DNA of 64,000 bases from Zoroaster sp. YZ-2022 (Eukaryota; Echinodermata; Asteroidea; Forcipulatida; Zoroasteridae): positions 96,002,809 through 96,066,808 of the forward strand of contig CM055816.1 in NCBI GenBank assembly GCA_029582265.1, in the 5' to 3' direction. The notes beneath the pieces were generated by a model. It saw nothing but the letters and a program-made list of their open reading frames with translations, did not search any database and had not been told where the DNA came from. Positions 12,230-25,259 of the stretch are shown in pieces; position 1 is the first letter of the stretch; the number at the start of each line of letters is the position of its first letter. The translations under genes were made by a program, and so were the position numbers.

Positions 12230-12310
12230 AAAATATTTTTTCTTAGAAAGATCAACTCACGCATACGCTTACGCACGCATGCAGCACGCGTATGCATGCA
12301 GCCTCGCGTG
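12230..12310. repeat. Alternating CGCATACGC / GCATGC purine-pyrimidine tract
   Basis: A short run of alternating purine and pyrimidine words (ACGCATACGC, ACGCACGCATGC, CACGCGTATGCATGC) is able to adopt left-handed DNA. No gene lies next to it. Confidence 0.5.
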
Positions 12311-13029
12311 TAAAGCAAGGGAATCATTTTAATAACAATAATTAATTTTCTGATTAATTTATGTTATATCACCATATCACTACAACTGTTTTAGATTTTC
12401 GCTTCGCTTTATAGGCACAGCTCATTTGTCTGTTTCCACAGATTCGACAAAGTGCTTCCAGAACAGTAAGATGATGCTCCATTTTATAGTTTCTAAAATG
12501 CCCCAAAAAGGAAAAGGAAAAAATGTAGTAAGAAAGTGTAAGCGTGTTGGTAAATTCAAACCATTCATCTCGTGAAAACTATTTTCCAATTCTTCACACA
12601 AACTTTTGAAACTGAGAAATTATGGATTTAAATTAAGTGTTTTTTAACCCTTACTTAAAAAAAAAAAAATTACCTTAGTAACCAATTTCTGGTCCATTAC
12701 ACATCTTCTTGGTAGTTTTGTCACTCAATGTGCTTGTGTGTCGTTTATTCATGAGTTGGAGTGTTTGTAACGTCAATTTGAAGGAAAAGTTATTTAAACT
12801 CGGCGCGCTAGATAGTGTCAAAGTTGATTGTTTACACTTGGGCGACCTCTGTTGTCAAGGAATGTTGCAGTACCGCGGGAACTGTACTTGCCTGCGCGGG
12901 TACCAGCACGCTGGTGCACGATTCTAAACTAAATATTGCAGGGCCAATGGGAGCAGAACGTACGTGTTATGGGGACATTGTCATTATATTATTATTTAGA
13001 TTTCTACGCATCTTGCGGACATTTTAAAC

Positions 13030-13095
13030 TTACAAACGTTGTGGGGACCAAACAAATGTCCCCACAACAATTTAAGTCCCCATAGTGTTGGTGTG
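13030..13095. repeat. GTGGGGACC...GTCCCCAC inverted repeat
   Basis: TTGTGGGGACC at about 13,038 is mirrored by TGTCCCCACAA at 13,060, with another GTCCCCAT shortly after. This short foldback belongs to the same GGGGACC/GGGGTCC sequence style as the tandem array that follows. Confidence 0.6.
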
Positions 13096-13129
13096 TAAAC
13101 CTATCATTGTCCCCGCTACGCAGCTGAAA

Positions 13130-13770
13130 CACGCACACACTCACTCACACACTCACTCACACACTCACACACTCACACACTCACACACTCACACACCCTC
13201 ACGCACATTGATTTGTGGGGTATTCCTTTGTTCGTTCTATTATCCCTTTTCCTTATAATTCTCCTGTGGGGTACAAGATTTTCTATAGTTACCTTGTGGG
13301 GTCCAATTGTTCTATTGTGTTTTGGACCCCACAACGAATGGTGTGTACGTTCACACACTCACACACTCACACACCCTCACGCACATTGATTTGTGGGGTA
13401 TTCCTTTGTTCGTTCTATTATCCCTTTTCCTTATAATTCTCCTGTGGGGTACAAGATTTTCTATAGTTACCTTGTGGGGTCCAATTGTTCTATTGTGTTT
13501 TGGACCCCACAACGAATGGTGTGTACGTTCACACACTCACACACTCACACACACACACACACACACACACCCTCACACCCTCACGCACATTGATTTGTGG
13601 GGTATTCCTTTGTTCGTTCTATTATCCCTTTTCCTTATAATTCTCCTGTGGGGTACAAGATTTTCTATAGTTACCTTGTGGGGTCCAATTGTTCTATTGT
13701 GTTTTGGACCCCACAACGAATGGTGTGTACGTTCACCCTCACACACACACGCACACACACACACAGCGAT
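13130..13770 (+). repeat. Three ~178-base tandem units within CA/CTCACA microsatellite
   Basis: A unit starting CCTCACGCACATTGATTTGTGGGG and ending GGACCCCACAACGAATGGTG occurs three times (about 13,195, 13,373 and 13,577 onward). The copies look identical over about 150 bases and are separated by (CACACACT)n or (CA)n. Inside each unit GTGGGGTCC and GGACCCCAC form a foldback. The apparent open frames here, including 13,307-14,086, come from the repeat itself. The array ends about 200 bases before the LINE ORF1. Confidence 0.9.
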
Positions 13771-13976
13771 AGGACGTGTGTATTTGAGCTCTGGAGATTC
13801 TAGTTTTTTCGTTTATTTTGAACACCTAATGGTAACAGTTTTTATACTATTTGCTTACTTATTACTCATAGGTTACTATAGGTCCCCTCATATTGTCGGG
13901 TTTTTCATCAATTTCGTATTTTTTAAGGTAAATTCTTTTCGTTTTCTGTATAGTTTTAGGACCTTGGTTGGCCACC

Positions 13977-15788
13977 ATGGCCAGCCAAGCACAACAAACA
14001 CAAAAGGCTGCGTCCCGATAGGAAGAGTGGGGTTACATTCCAAGCCGATTCCAGTGTGTCCGTCAATGCATACATCGACGCCATGACGGATACACTGGCT
14101 TCGGCGGCATACATCCACTCGGCATCACGAATCTCCCATGGCCGGGTTGCAGTCTACTTCGACTCGAGGCAGGTAGCCCTTAACGCTGTACAAACTGGTT
14201 TTTCATACAAGGGCTCCTACCTCGAGTTGACACCCCTGGTCCAGCCTACCGTACGCCTAACACTTAGCAACGTTTACTCAGAAATACCCGACTATGTTCT
14301 CGTACACGAGCTATCACCTTTCTGCAAAGTCGTCTCTCAGGTAAAGCCTCTACCCCTGGGTTGTAAAAAAAAAGAAAATTCCCACATCCTTTCTTTCAGA
14401 AGGCAGGTCCATGTGATTATGCCCCAGAACGTCACACCCCCGAGTGCCATAACCTTTCAGCACTCGGGGAGAAACCACCATGTATACATCACTACTGAAT
14501 TTACTGTAAAATGTTTCAATTGTGGCGGACTGGGGCATATTTCTCGCTCCTGTGAGAAGAGTAGGGCCCCTAACAAAACAAATGACTCAAATCCTCTCAA
14601 CCCACCCCCAGGCTTTGCAAATAAGAAATCCGATCCTAAACACCCTGCTAAAAACGCACAAACGCACAATCCCACCGCCAAACCCGCACACATAACCAAA
14701 CCTACCCACTCTTCTACCACTGTCCACCCTCCCTCACCAGCCCAACCCTCTCCCACCTCAAGACCACCTACCTCCCATATTCCTTCTCCTCCCATATCCC
14801 TCTACCTCCCATATTCCTTCTCCTCCCATATCCCCTCTACCTCCCATATCCCCTCTACCTCCCATATCCCCTCTACCTCCCATATCCCCTCGCCCTCCCA
14901 TATCCCTCGCCTCCCATATCCCTTCGCCCCCACACCCTTCAACTTCCGTCAACATCTGGGGAACTCCACCACCTGCCCCCCCGTCTTTTCTCAGATGTTG
15001 TTTCCAAACGTAAAATTACCCCTCCAACTCCCGCTCCCCGCCAAACACCCCTCCTAATTCCCCTCAAAGCACCCTCTCCCCCTAAAAAAATAATGAAAGT
15101 TCACATTGCTTCACCCATGCACGTTGACCCCACTGTCTCTCCTCTCCCTAACACCATACATACCATTTCCCCATCACTCCCTAAATCCTCCCCACCACCT
15201 GCACCCAAATCCTCCCTCCTACCTGCACCCAAATCCTCCCCCCTACCACCCGCGCCCAAATCCCCTCCCCCGCCACCCGCTCCCAAATCCCATCCCCTAC
15301 CACCCGCTCCTAAAGCCCCGCCCCCCCCCCCCGCTCCTAAATCCCCTCCCCCACCACCCGCTCCTAAACCCCCTGTTATCACAGTCAAATCCCCTCCGAA
15401 ACCCACCCGCTGTAGCAAACCATCCCCACTCCCATCCGAACCCGCCCCAACGCCCACTTCAAAACCCAGCCAGACCCCTCCTACACCTATGTCCACTTCA
15501 CCCTCCAACTACCCCGACACCGACTCGACAATGTGGGAAGACTCTCAGACGGACGGCGACGAGCCGTTCTCTGAAGTGTTCTCTGAAAAGGGCCCGCTCT
15601 CTCACAGCGAGCTTGTACATTTCCTGTCTTCTGTCAAGGGCAAAAGAAAACCCCTGCCGATTGCTCGTAAATTTACGAGCAATCTGCCGGGGTTAGCCAA
15701 ACAATTAAAACCCCTCAGAACCCACCCAAGCGTTTCTAAAAGCATGCAGCAGAGACTAGTGAAACTCGTAAGGACTCTACAGAAATAA
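13977..15788 (+). pseudogene. LINE ORF1, gag-like RNA-binding protein, frameshifted
   Basis: A start in strong context (GCCACCATGG, ATG at 13,977) opens a frame that stops at 14,019-14,021. The protein continues one frame over from about 14,011 (KSGVTF...), so a one-base indel lies near 14,010. The main open part (to 15,057) has an RRM-like nucleic-acid-binding region (VRLTLSNVYSEIPDYVLVHE, about 14,250-14,310) and one CCHC zinc knuckle (CFNCGGLGHISRSC, about 14,513-14,555). A long Pro/Ser/Thr-rich tail with repeats (TSHIPS; PPPPAPKS) follows. A second shift near 15,050 moves the reading to the frame of 15,093-15,788, which ends in a basic stretch. The Pro-rich DNA is of low complexity, so indels there are expected. 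Its role in the intact family would be binding element RNA. Confidence 0.75.
14775..15380 (+). repeat. Low-complexity Pro-coding minisatellites inside LINE ORF1
   Basis: CTCCCATATCCC(TT/CT) units repeat from 14,775 to about 14,925, and CACCCGCTCCTAAATCCCCTCC-like units repeat from 15,180 to about 15,370. They encode SHIPS and PPAPKS repeats. The Gly-rich minus-strand frames over them (14,758-14,955; 15,101-15,508) are shadows. Confidence 0.85.
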
Positions 15789-15825
15789 ACATTCCTTTCT
15801 ACATGTTTTTTCACTTCTCTTTGCG

Positions 15826-18800
15826 ATGACGCTGTCGTTGCTCAGCCTCAACACAGGAGGGTGTACGGCCACTTTAAAAAATGCCTCCATTAAAACATAT
15901 GTTGAAAATATTTGTAATTATCCACAAATAATCTTCCTTCAGGAAACACATTTCCTAACTTCACATAGTCCCTCTTGGAAACTGTGGCCATACTCCCTGT
16001 GTGCCCCAAGCCCCACCCGTGGGTCGGGAGTGACAACCCTGATTAAAAAAACACAAACACAGTTATTGTTACTTCACAAATTATTTCTAATGGGCACATT
16101 CTTTTTACAAAAATCAAGACTAATAACACCTTTTTCTATCTTTACAATTTTTTAATTCCTCAAAACGACAAACTCGCTTTAGATTCCATCCAGTCCTTCC
16201 GCGAGCATTGTGCTCAACTTGCTAACGACGGCGTCATCGTCATCGGAGGTGACTTCAACTGCACGGAAGACCCTGTCGTCGACCGTCTGTGTATGCCAGT
16301 CGAGCATCGACCCACAGTTGCATGTGCCCTCAGCGACGCGGTGAGTGCACTGTCGTTGCGTGATATCTGGCGCAGTCTCAATCCGAATGTTCAAACATTT
16401 ACATGGTTCAGAAATAATCCCTCGTCTCAGTCTGGCTCATCCAGAGCCAGACTGGATCGTTTTACAGCCCACAGACTATTTTCCTCTGTCCTTTCCTCCA
16501 AAATCATACCTTGCACTCTTTCTGACCATTCTGCTATCTCTCTTCAAATTAAGCTGCCCTCTGCTACCCAGAGGGGTAGCGCCTATTGGAAATTTAACAA
16601 CTCCCTTCTTTCCGACAATGCTTATAACGATATCATCTGTAACTTTTGGGCCAATTGGCAACATGAAAAAAATAATTTTCCAAACCTTTCCTTGTGGTGG
16701 GACTTCGGTAAGTCCCACATTAAATCTCTTACTCTAAAATATAGTCAAAAAATTGCAAAAGAAAGACGAGGGATTATTTCTGAACTGAACCAAAAAATTG
16801 AAAAGTTACAAACTGCGCCAGATCTCACGTCTCAAGCCAAAGAGGTCCTCCGGGAACAAAGGAATATATTAAACGAACATTTTAAAAATAAAGCTCAAGG
16901 CGCTCTCGTCAGATCGCGCTTTAAACACCTTAATGAAACCGACTCTTCCACATCCTACTTCTTTAACCTTGAAAAAAAAAAAATCAATATCTAAATCTAT
17001 CAGTAAAATACGTCTCCCCTCTGGCAATATCACCGAAAACCCAATAGAAATAAAAACCCACATACACACCTTTTACAAAAATCTCTATAGTCGAGTACCG
17101 ACTGACGAGAGCGCTTTTGATGAAATCACCGAGGACCTCAATAGGCTTGAACCTCAAGATGCGGAGGACCTTGACTGCCCTCTTTCTCTTGAGGAACTTG
17201 ACCTTGCTGTCGAGCAACTTGGCAAAAATATATCACCCGGTCTCGATGGCCTTAGTTCTGAATTTTTTCAGTGCTTTTGGCCAATTCTTAAAAATGACTT
17301 TCTTTCTGTCCTCAACTTTTCTTTTACTTCCGGCTCACTTCCGCGTTCTTTCTCTCGTGCTGTTATTACTTTAATTCCGAAGAAGGGAGACCTCTCAGAC
17401 ATTGCAAATTGGCGCCCGGTCTCCCTTCTTAACACGGACTATAAAATTTATGCCAGGTTGCTCGCCAGCAGGCTCAAACAGTGCATTCACAGCGTCGTTA
17501 ACGAAGATCAAACCTATTGTGTACCGGGGCGGTCGATTTTTGATAACATCAATCTGATCCGAGATATTATTTTGTACTCGGATCTCAACGACGCCCCGTT
17601 AGCAGTGGTCAACCTCGACCAAAAAAAAGCCTTTGACAACGTTGACCACTGCTATCTTTTCAACACAATGAGGGCCATGGGCTTTGGGGAGTTGTTTCTC
17701 CGTCATTTACGGCTCCTGTACAGTGGTTCCGAGAGCCTGATCAAGGTGTGCGGCTCCTGACGTCGCCCTTCTCCTTTGAGAAGGGCATACGTCAGGATGC
17801 CCCTCTCGGACTGCTGTACTCGATCACTATAGAGCCACTCTTGAACAAACTTCGTTCTAACATCAATAAGAGTGGCTTCAAACTTCCTGATACGGAGAAA
17901 TACTGCTCGGTTTCGGCATACGCAGACGACGTGTCTGTGTTTGTCACCTCCGATGCGGGTTTCGCTGCGGTCGAGGAGACTTACGACCTTTTCGGCCGCG
18001 CCTCTGCTGCTTGTTTAAATGTAAAAAAATCCCAGACGCTATGGGCCGGATCGTGGGTCAGACGGGTTGATAGGCCCCTCGGTTTCTTGTGGAACAGCGA
18101 GGGGCTAGAGTTCACTTGAGTTCATCTAGGAAACAACTCTAGTTATGAACAACTTAATTGGAAAAATGTAAAGAAAAACTCAAAAAACGTTGACTTCTTG
18201 GAAAAACTTTCCTGTCCCTCTCTTTCAAAGGCAGAGTCCTTATTTGTAATCAACTTGCTGCTTCCAAAACTTTTCAAACCCTCGCTGTCCTTTCTCCCCT
18301 GCCTACATCCTTGACGAACTCAAGGAATGCTATTCGACTTTGTCTGGCCCAATCCAAAACACCTGCTAAAGAGACGACTTGTACTTCAAAACCCGACAAG
18401 GGGGACTTGGTTTAACCTGCCTCCAAGCACGCACCCTCAAATATAGATTTAATCGCATACAAGCTTTTCTTAATAATCGCTCACACCCCTCTCTTTCCCT
18501 CTTCGCTCATTTTCTACAGAATTATCAAAACTTAAAATTCGATTTTCAATTATTTTTCTAAAACAAACATTGAATCCTTTGTAACCCTTCCCAGTTTCTA
18601 CAGCGATGTGTTGCGTGCTTGGACGGCCTCCGGAGCTCAAATTATAATAGCATACGACAACACAAGTCACGTCATAAATCTCCCCATTAACAGTTCTATC
18701 CTAGCTTCTCTTGCAGCTGACGATGATCTAGATACTGATCGCCTCCTGGCATGCGGATTCAAACAAGTTCGTCATCTCCTCCATCCATCCAGTGGGCGTT

Positions 18801-19662
18801 GGTCCGACGCCAGCGACGTCATCCAATCTACGTGCGGACCACGTCCACTCTCATCTCGTCTTCTCCAACGTCAACTCCTTCGTCTTCGTTCTATTGTCAT
18901 CCGTCTCTTCCCAAATGTCTTCAATCTTCACGGTCTCATCCAGTCTTCTCCTCCCGCAAGTTTCAACTTAAAACCAGATCTGCCCCTCGGAATCAGTTTG
19001 TCATCCAACATCAACGGAATCTCCGCACCATCCAAAGCTATATATGAACAAATCAACAAACATATCAACGAGCTCCCAGAATACACACGAACGCACTGGC
19101 ACGACGTCGGCTTCCTGAACCATCCCAACGAAATAAACTGGAAGGAAGCTTATGAACTGCCCTCCTCGAAGGAGGGTGATGTTCAATATAAACTGTTCCA
19201 TAACATTTTGCCGTCGTTGCCAGTGCTTCATCATCTCAACAAGGACATTCCACCTTCATGCGGATGGTGCGGAGAGAGGGGTACGATCTGGCATCTTTTC
19301 ATCCTGTGTCCGTCCGTACAACCAGCTCTAACGCTCCTTCACACCCTCATCAGCCGTCTCCTTCCAAGCCTTCCTCTCAACTTCAATACCTACTGGTCTC
19401 TGATTCCGCATGCCAGAAGACGCGACAAACAAGCCGTGCGAATCGCAAATTATCTCATCGTCAGCTGCAAGAACGTTACCTCTATAGAACTTGCCACTTT
19501 GTAAATCCCATTTTAATTTGGGAACAACGTTTGAAAAACAAAATTCTATTTGATTTTTATTTCTTTAAACTTAACAACAATCTTAATGACTTCGAAAAGA
19601 AATGGTCCCCAAAAAACGCACTTGTTAAAACTGTTAATGGGGAATTAACGTGGCTTTTCTGA
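15826..19662 (+). pseudogene. LINE ORF2: endonuclease + reverse transcriptase, frameshifted
   Basis: Domains in order are as follows. The APE-type endonuclease has SLLSLNTGGC at the start, FLQETHF, GGDFNCTEDP near 16,240 and LSDHSAI near 16,520. The reverse transcriptase has ISPGLDGLSSEFF, ALITLIPKKGDL-like AVITLIPKKGD, NWRPVSLLNTDYKI, VVNLDQKKAFDNV with the first catalytic Asp, GIRQDAP and AYADDVSVF with the YADD box near 17,920. The C-terminal part has CGWCGERGTIWHLFILC near 19,260. Frame changes occur near 16,100, 16,980, 17,750 and 18,110-18,600, so several indels or stops inactivate it. The GIRQ motif lacks a residue compared with the usual GIRQGCPLS, another sign of decay. The intact protein would nick target DNA and prime reverse transcription of the element RNA. 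Confidence 0.85.
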
Positions 19663-20824
19663 CCGCTTTTCAGTTTAACAAAAAAAAATGAAGAAAAAAA
19701 ACCCCCAACATTCAAACAAAATTATTTATAAAAATTAATAAAATAAATATATTGTTGTATGTTTGTTTTTTATGTTTACCTATATTTATTGACGTGTGTG
19801 TTTTATACGCTTTTCGTATTAAACAAACCTAAAAACCAAACAAAATTATTCCAAAAAAATGTAAAAAATCACAAAGCGCTTCTTGTATTTTATTGTTTTT
19901 TGACTGTGCCCTTTCATCTATTCAATGTACCTTTATTTCAAACCAAACATTTGATATCTCCATCATTTTAAACAAAAAGTCATATTTGCTTTTATTCAAT
20001 ATTTCTTATCTAAAACCATTTGTATTTTTATACCTCGATCATGTACATTTTACTCAAACATTGTTTTTGTTATAATACACCAGCTTTCCGTTTTAACAAA
20101 AATCCTTTTTCATCTATATAATAATTTTTGTACATATTACTTCACTGGAATTTTTTACAGAATGTGCCTTTCATAGTTTTAATTTTTATCACAATTTATA
20201 CAATGTCATTTTCTGTAATGTTTGGTTTTTAAAAATGTTTGGTTTTTAAAAATGTTTCGAAATGAAGATTATATTTGTAAAGTCTCTCTTCTCTCTCTCT
20301 CTCTGTCTGACCCCTCTCGGTCCACCTTTCCCCCTCTTCGACCCACCTTGTGAACAGCTACTCCAATCTCTCTCTGATTGGAGGCAAGGTCTCTACCACT
20401 GTTCACGAGTGGGGTCCTCTCTCTTTCCTTTCCTTTTCTTTTCCTTTCTTTTATTTCTCTTTGGGAGCCGCTGGAGTGGGTTTAAGACCCACACCAGTAA
20501 TGCCAGTGGCTCCCCACCCCGGGAATCTTTAGGGGAGTCTGCTTACACCATGGTGCTTGCAGTCTCCCTTTTAGAGGATCCCTTCCCTTTCCTTTCCTTT
20601 CTCATCCTTTCTTCCACTCTACCTTTTGTTTATTTCGTTTTGTTTTGATCTTTTAATGTTTTTGTCTTTCTTTATTGTTGTTATTACCTTCGTTAAACAA
20701 AGTTTACAGAGTTTTGTTACTTTTACAGTAATATTGGAAACCACAATTTTTTGTTAAACATTGTTTTCTATTCTGTAATTTTGTATTGTTCTGCTTTGTA
20801 AATAAAGTTTTCTTTGAAAAGTCA

Positions 20825-22250
<1,426 letters not shown>

Positions 22251-22279
22251 TTTTATGTTTTACGGGAGGTTAACGTGCG

Positions 22280-23200
22280 AACCCTTGCCATATGATGCCT
22301 TGAAACCACAGACTGACAGGGAGAGTCTGAGCAAAAAAATGTTCAGTTTGTGGTCTAAGCTTATAAAATTCAAATTAAACTGCCTTTTTGGCTCTAACTT
22401 TGAAAGGAGTGGGGAATATAATATTCCAATTTATTCACCAACTTAAAATTTGGAATTTGCTCTTTGGTTGAAAAGTAATTGCCCTCAAAAGGTCTTGCCA
22501 ACACCCAATGTTACCATCCCGTTAGTTTGTGCAGAGGCGTTCAGCGTTTACAAGCGCATCTACGTTAAGCACAAAACTTTACATATTTTAGTAGAGAGTA
22601 CGTTTTAAGTATAAATACATCCGAAGTAAGTTAGAACAAATATTATACTGTGAAATAAAGCAATATCTAGCCAAATTGCTTAATTTTGTGCAAAATATGA
22701 CCTTTTCTGTATGCCACTTTTTAAACCGAACTTTAAAAATATTAGTGTCATTCTGTGGCTCATTTGGACTGATTTTAAAATTATATAAAATTACAATATT
22801 ATAACCAACGTGTGATGCATTAACTTGAAGAGAGTAAGCACATCTTGCTTCCTTCTTAAAACTGTGCAATTTTTTTATTCTAAATATTTTTAATTCAGCT
22901 AAATCAAAGCCCCAAAATTGTCATTCTGTGGTTTGCTTCAATTTTTCCCAATGTTTCTAGAGAATTTGTGTGTTTTGTGTATGCATTTTTTAGTATTTTT
23001 GGATGATTTTTGAATGATTTTGAACGAATTGCTGCATTTTTTTTTTTTTTAATAAAGTGCATCGCCGAAAAGGAGATATACAGTGAAAAAAAACCTCCTG
23101 CTAATGGACCCAAATTTGTCAGTAGAGGGCTCTGTTTTTGTCAGTCTGTGGTCGGGGGAATAACCACCTCGTGCAAAAACATTAATTTCAAATTTTTTGA
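22280..23200 (+). repeat. Diverged third copy of the CCACAGASTGACA-motif repeat family
   Basis: This segment shares landmarks and order with the pair at 46.9-49.2 and 55.9-58.2 kb. These are CCACAGACTGACAGGGAG near 22,305, GTCATTCTGTGGCTC near 22,748, GTCATTCTGTGGTTTG near 22,920, and GTCAGTAGAGGGCTCTGTTTTTGTCAGTCTGTGGTC near 23,120 followed by ACCTCGTGCAAAAAC. It looks clearly more divergent than the other two are from each other. It is non-coding. Confidence 0.6.
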
Positions 23201-23409
23201 CTGAAAAGGGTGTTTTTAACTAATATTTAGAGTAACTTTATATTTTTTTAGAAGTGAGAAAGGGCATCTTGAATTATTTTCTTTCGGTTTTCCGTATTAT
23301 AAAAGCCTATTTGGTAGTTGTTAAATTTAATGTTGTTATCATGCGCATGAAACAAATGGGAAATTTATATAAAAAGTGAACATACGATAAAGGGATGGCC
23401 AAAACCATT

Positions 23410-23442
<33 letters not shown>

Positions 23443-23483
23443 CAATAGATAATTGGCATAAGTGGACCGCCCACCAACATAGG

Positions 23484-23556
23484 GGCTGGTTAGCTCAGTT
23501 GGTAGAGCGCTCGTCTGGTATTCGAGAGGTCGCTGGTTCGAGTCCGGCATCAGCCA
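23484..23556 (+). tRNA. tRNA-like sequence, anticodon GGT (Thr), possibly a SINE head
   Basis: A full cloverleaf can be drawn. The acceptor GGCTGGT pairs with ATCAGCC, the D arm is GCTC/GAGC, the anticodon stem CTCGT/TCGAG has one U-U mismatch, the loop is CTGGTAT with GGT at 23,517-23,519, and the T arm is GCTGG/CCGGC with TTCGAGT. The A and B box promoters (TAGCTCAGTTGGTAGAGC; GGTTCGAGTCC) are good. Threonine GGU is unusual among eukaryotic tRNA genes, which normally use AGU, and the stem mismatch is a flaw. A tRNA-derived SINE head or a tRNA pseudogene is therefore about as likely as a working tRNA. Confidence 0.55.
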
Positions 23557-24127
23557 ATTTTTCTCTCGATTTATATAAATTAAATCGAGAGGGTGGCCTT
23601 AACTTTCGATCCAATCCGGACCTATATATATATATTCAAGCTGTAGGCCTACGCTGTAAAGATAAATTGACGGTACGTGTGGGGTGGTAGTGGGAAGGGG
23701 CTACAAGACCATCAGCCGTATGCATCAGCCGTGTGGCTCTGCTTGATTCCCGTTTCAGCTTGCTATTCAGTGAGCGTTTAAGAATGTGTTTGGCCGGATA
23801 CAACGCGCCCTGATTTAGGCCTATTTTTACCTTCACAAACTTTTGTGTAGAGGGCGTTTGCGCCAACACGCGACTCCAAGACCAACCGTTTACCAAAACA
23901 AACAAAAAGGTAAACAAACGAGCTACAAATAGCTGAAAATGCTTGAAATTCCGTAATAAATTTGAAATAGCGAACATGTATTTTGAATTATTTTCTTGTG
24001 AATCTCCCATTAGCCAACAAAAAGCTTTAAACCCCAGTTTGTTCTCTTCTGCCAGCTAATTATAAAATAGACACTGCACCAGCGTACTTATAAAGTAAAC
24101 AGTGCCCCAAGGCACCACATGTAGGCC

Positions 24128-24265
24128 TAATTGATTTAATTTTGCCCTACACCGACGTGTGTTTAGCACAGTTGACTCGGGCGGGATTCGAACCCACGAC
24201 CTCCTGCTTACTAGTGCAGACGTCTTGGACTTAATTAACCTATCAACCAACGAGCTTGCCCGTGG
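24128..24265 (-). mobile_element. tRNA-derived SINE, copy 1
   Basis: On the minus strand an A-box-like GCTCGTTGGTTGATAGG is followed by the B box GGTTCGAATCC (reverse complement at about 24,184-24,194), then a body ending AGGGCAAAATTAAATCAATTA. The same B box, CACACGT(A/C)GGTGTAGGGC block and end occur at 38,111-38,265, which identifies a repeated family. Confidence 0.75.
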
Positions 24266-24319
24266 ACGATTGCCCAGCCTGTGCATGTGACGTGCATGTG
24301 ATCAGCATTATTATATGAC

Positions 24320-24560
24320 CTGGGATGGGCGGCGTGACGCGTGTGGGGCGCGCGGGGTTCTGGCCGCCATGTTGTGTGTGCACGCGCATAATATTTGTAC
24401 AGTACAGTACATCGGCGCGGCCGCGGTGCACATCGGCGCGGTGTTACGTGTACGTGTGGTGGTGGCACGGCCGGACTTTGTCGTCACGCGCTCGCTCGAC
24501 ATGCTCGACGGCTTCTTGCTGGCTGGCTGGTGTAAAAACGAGTGTACATGTGAGTACCTT
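24320..24560 (+). promoter_or_regulatory. CpG-rich possible promoter and noncoding first exon (gene A?)
   Basis: A compact CpG-rich island (GGCGGCGTGACGCG, GCGCGCGGGG, CGGCGCGGCCGCGG) contains a GGCCGCCATGTTG motif of YY1 type near 24,362. It ends with a good splice donor, ACAT|GTGAGTACC, near 24,550. Gene A needs an upstream noncoding exon because its first coding exon seems to start at a splice acceptor, and gene B has a comparable CpG-rich donor at 49.3 kb. The link from here to 28.7 kb spans a LINE and is inferred only. Confidence 0.35.
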
Positions 24561-24712
24561 AAAACGACACTTTTATTTAGTGACGAAACGAACTTGTTTA
24601 GCCATGTGTGACCATAGACAGGACAATGTGTGACTAAGTCTAACGTTACACCAGTCCTGTATAGGCCTAACTGGTTAGGCTACTGCTACTACTGTGAAAA
24701 CGTTTGATTATG

Positions 24713-24799
24713 CCTAGCCCAGGTTGGACTCCTCTGTTGCATACAAATTTTTACAATCATCTGATAATGCAGCTGGCTGGACGTCCAACCTGGGCTAGG
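24713..24799. repeat. Foldback with perfect 17-base arms
   Basis: CCTAGCCCAGGTTGGAC at 24,713-24,729 is exactly mirrored by GTCCAACCTGGGCTAGG at 24,783-24,799, with a loop of 53 bases. It could be a small nonautonomous element. Confidence 0.8.
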
Positions 24800-25259
24800 T
24801 CCTATCTAGGCAGAGTATATCCTCATTCATTGTTATTATTGTTTTTAAATCCCATAAAGCAATACAAAGTTGTGTTTCACATAGGCTACATTTGAAATGA
24901 TCTGAATTTGCATGTGGGTACAACTTTGTGACATTTCAGTCAATCAATAAATTATATTAACATGTTAGACCTAGGGGCCTATCACTTTCAGAAAGAAATT
25001 TCTGACCTTGTCATGAAAGTAAATGTTTGAAGATGACCCTCTGTATCCAAAAGAATTGACAAATTGTTTGGTGAGCACAATAACTAAAGGCATAGGAATG
25101 TGCTGGGAAAAATTGGGACAAATTGATTTGATTTTACCTACCCATGTCTCTATAAATTATGGTTGTGATTTGTAGAAGTTGTACCCCATTATTAGTGTTG
25201 AAAGATCCATTTACATAATAAGTTAGAAACTTTTTTCAAACTTGTTTTGCAAACCTTAG

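Noticed and set aside
13307..14086. Open frame of 259 residues
   Set aside because: It is made of the ~178-base tandem units and CA microsatellite, with no domain.
15101..15508. Gly-rich minus-strand frame
   Set aside because: It is the shadow of the Pro-rich coding repeats in LINE ORF1.
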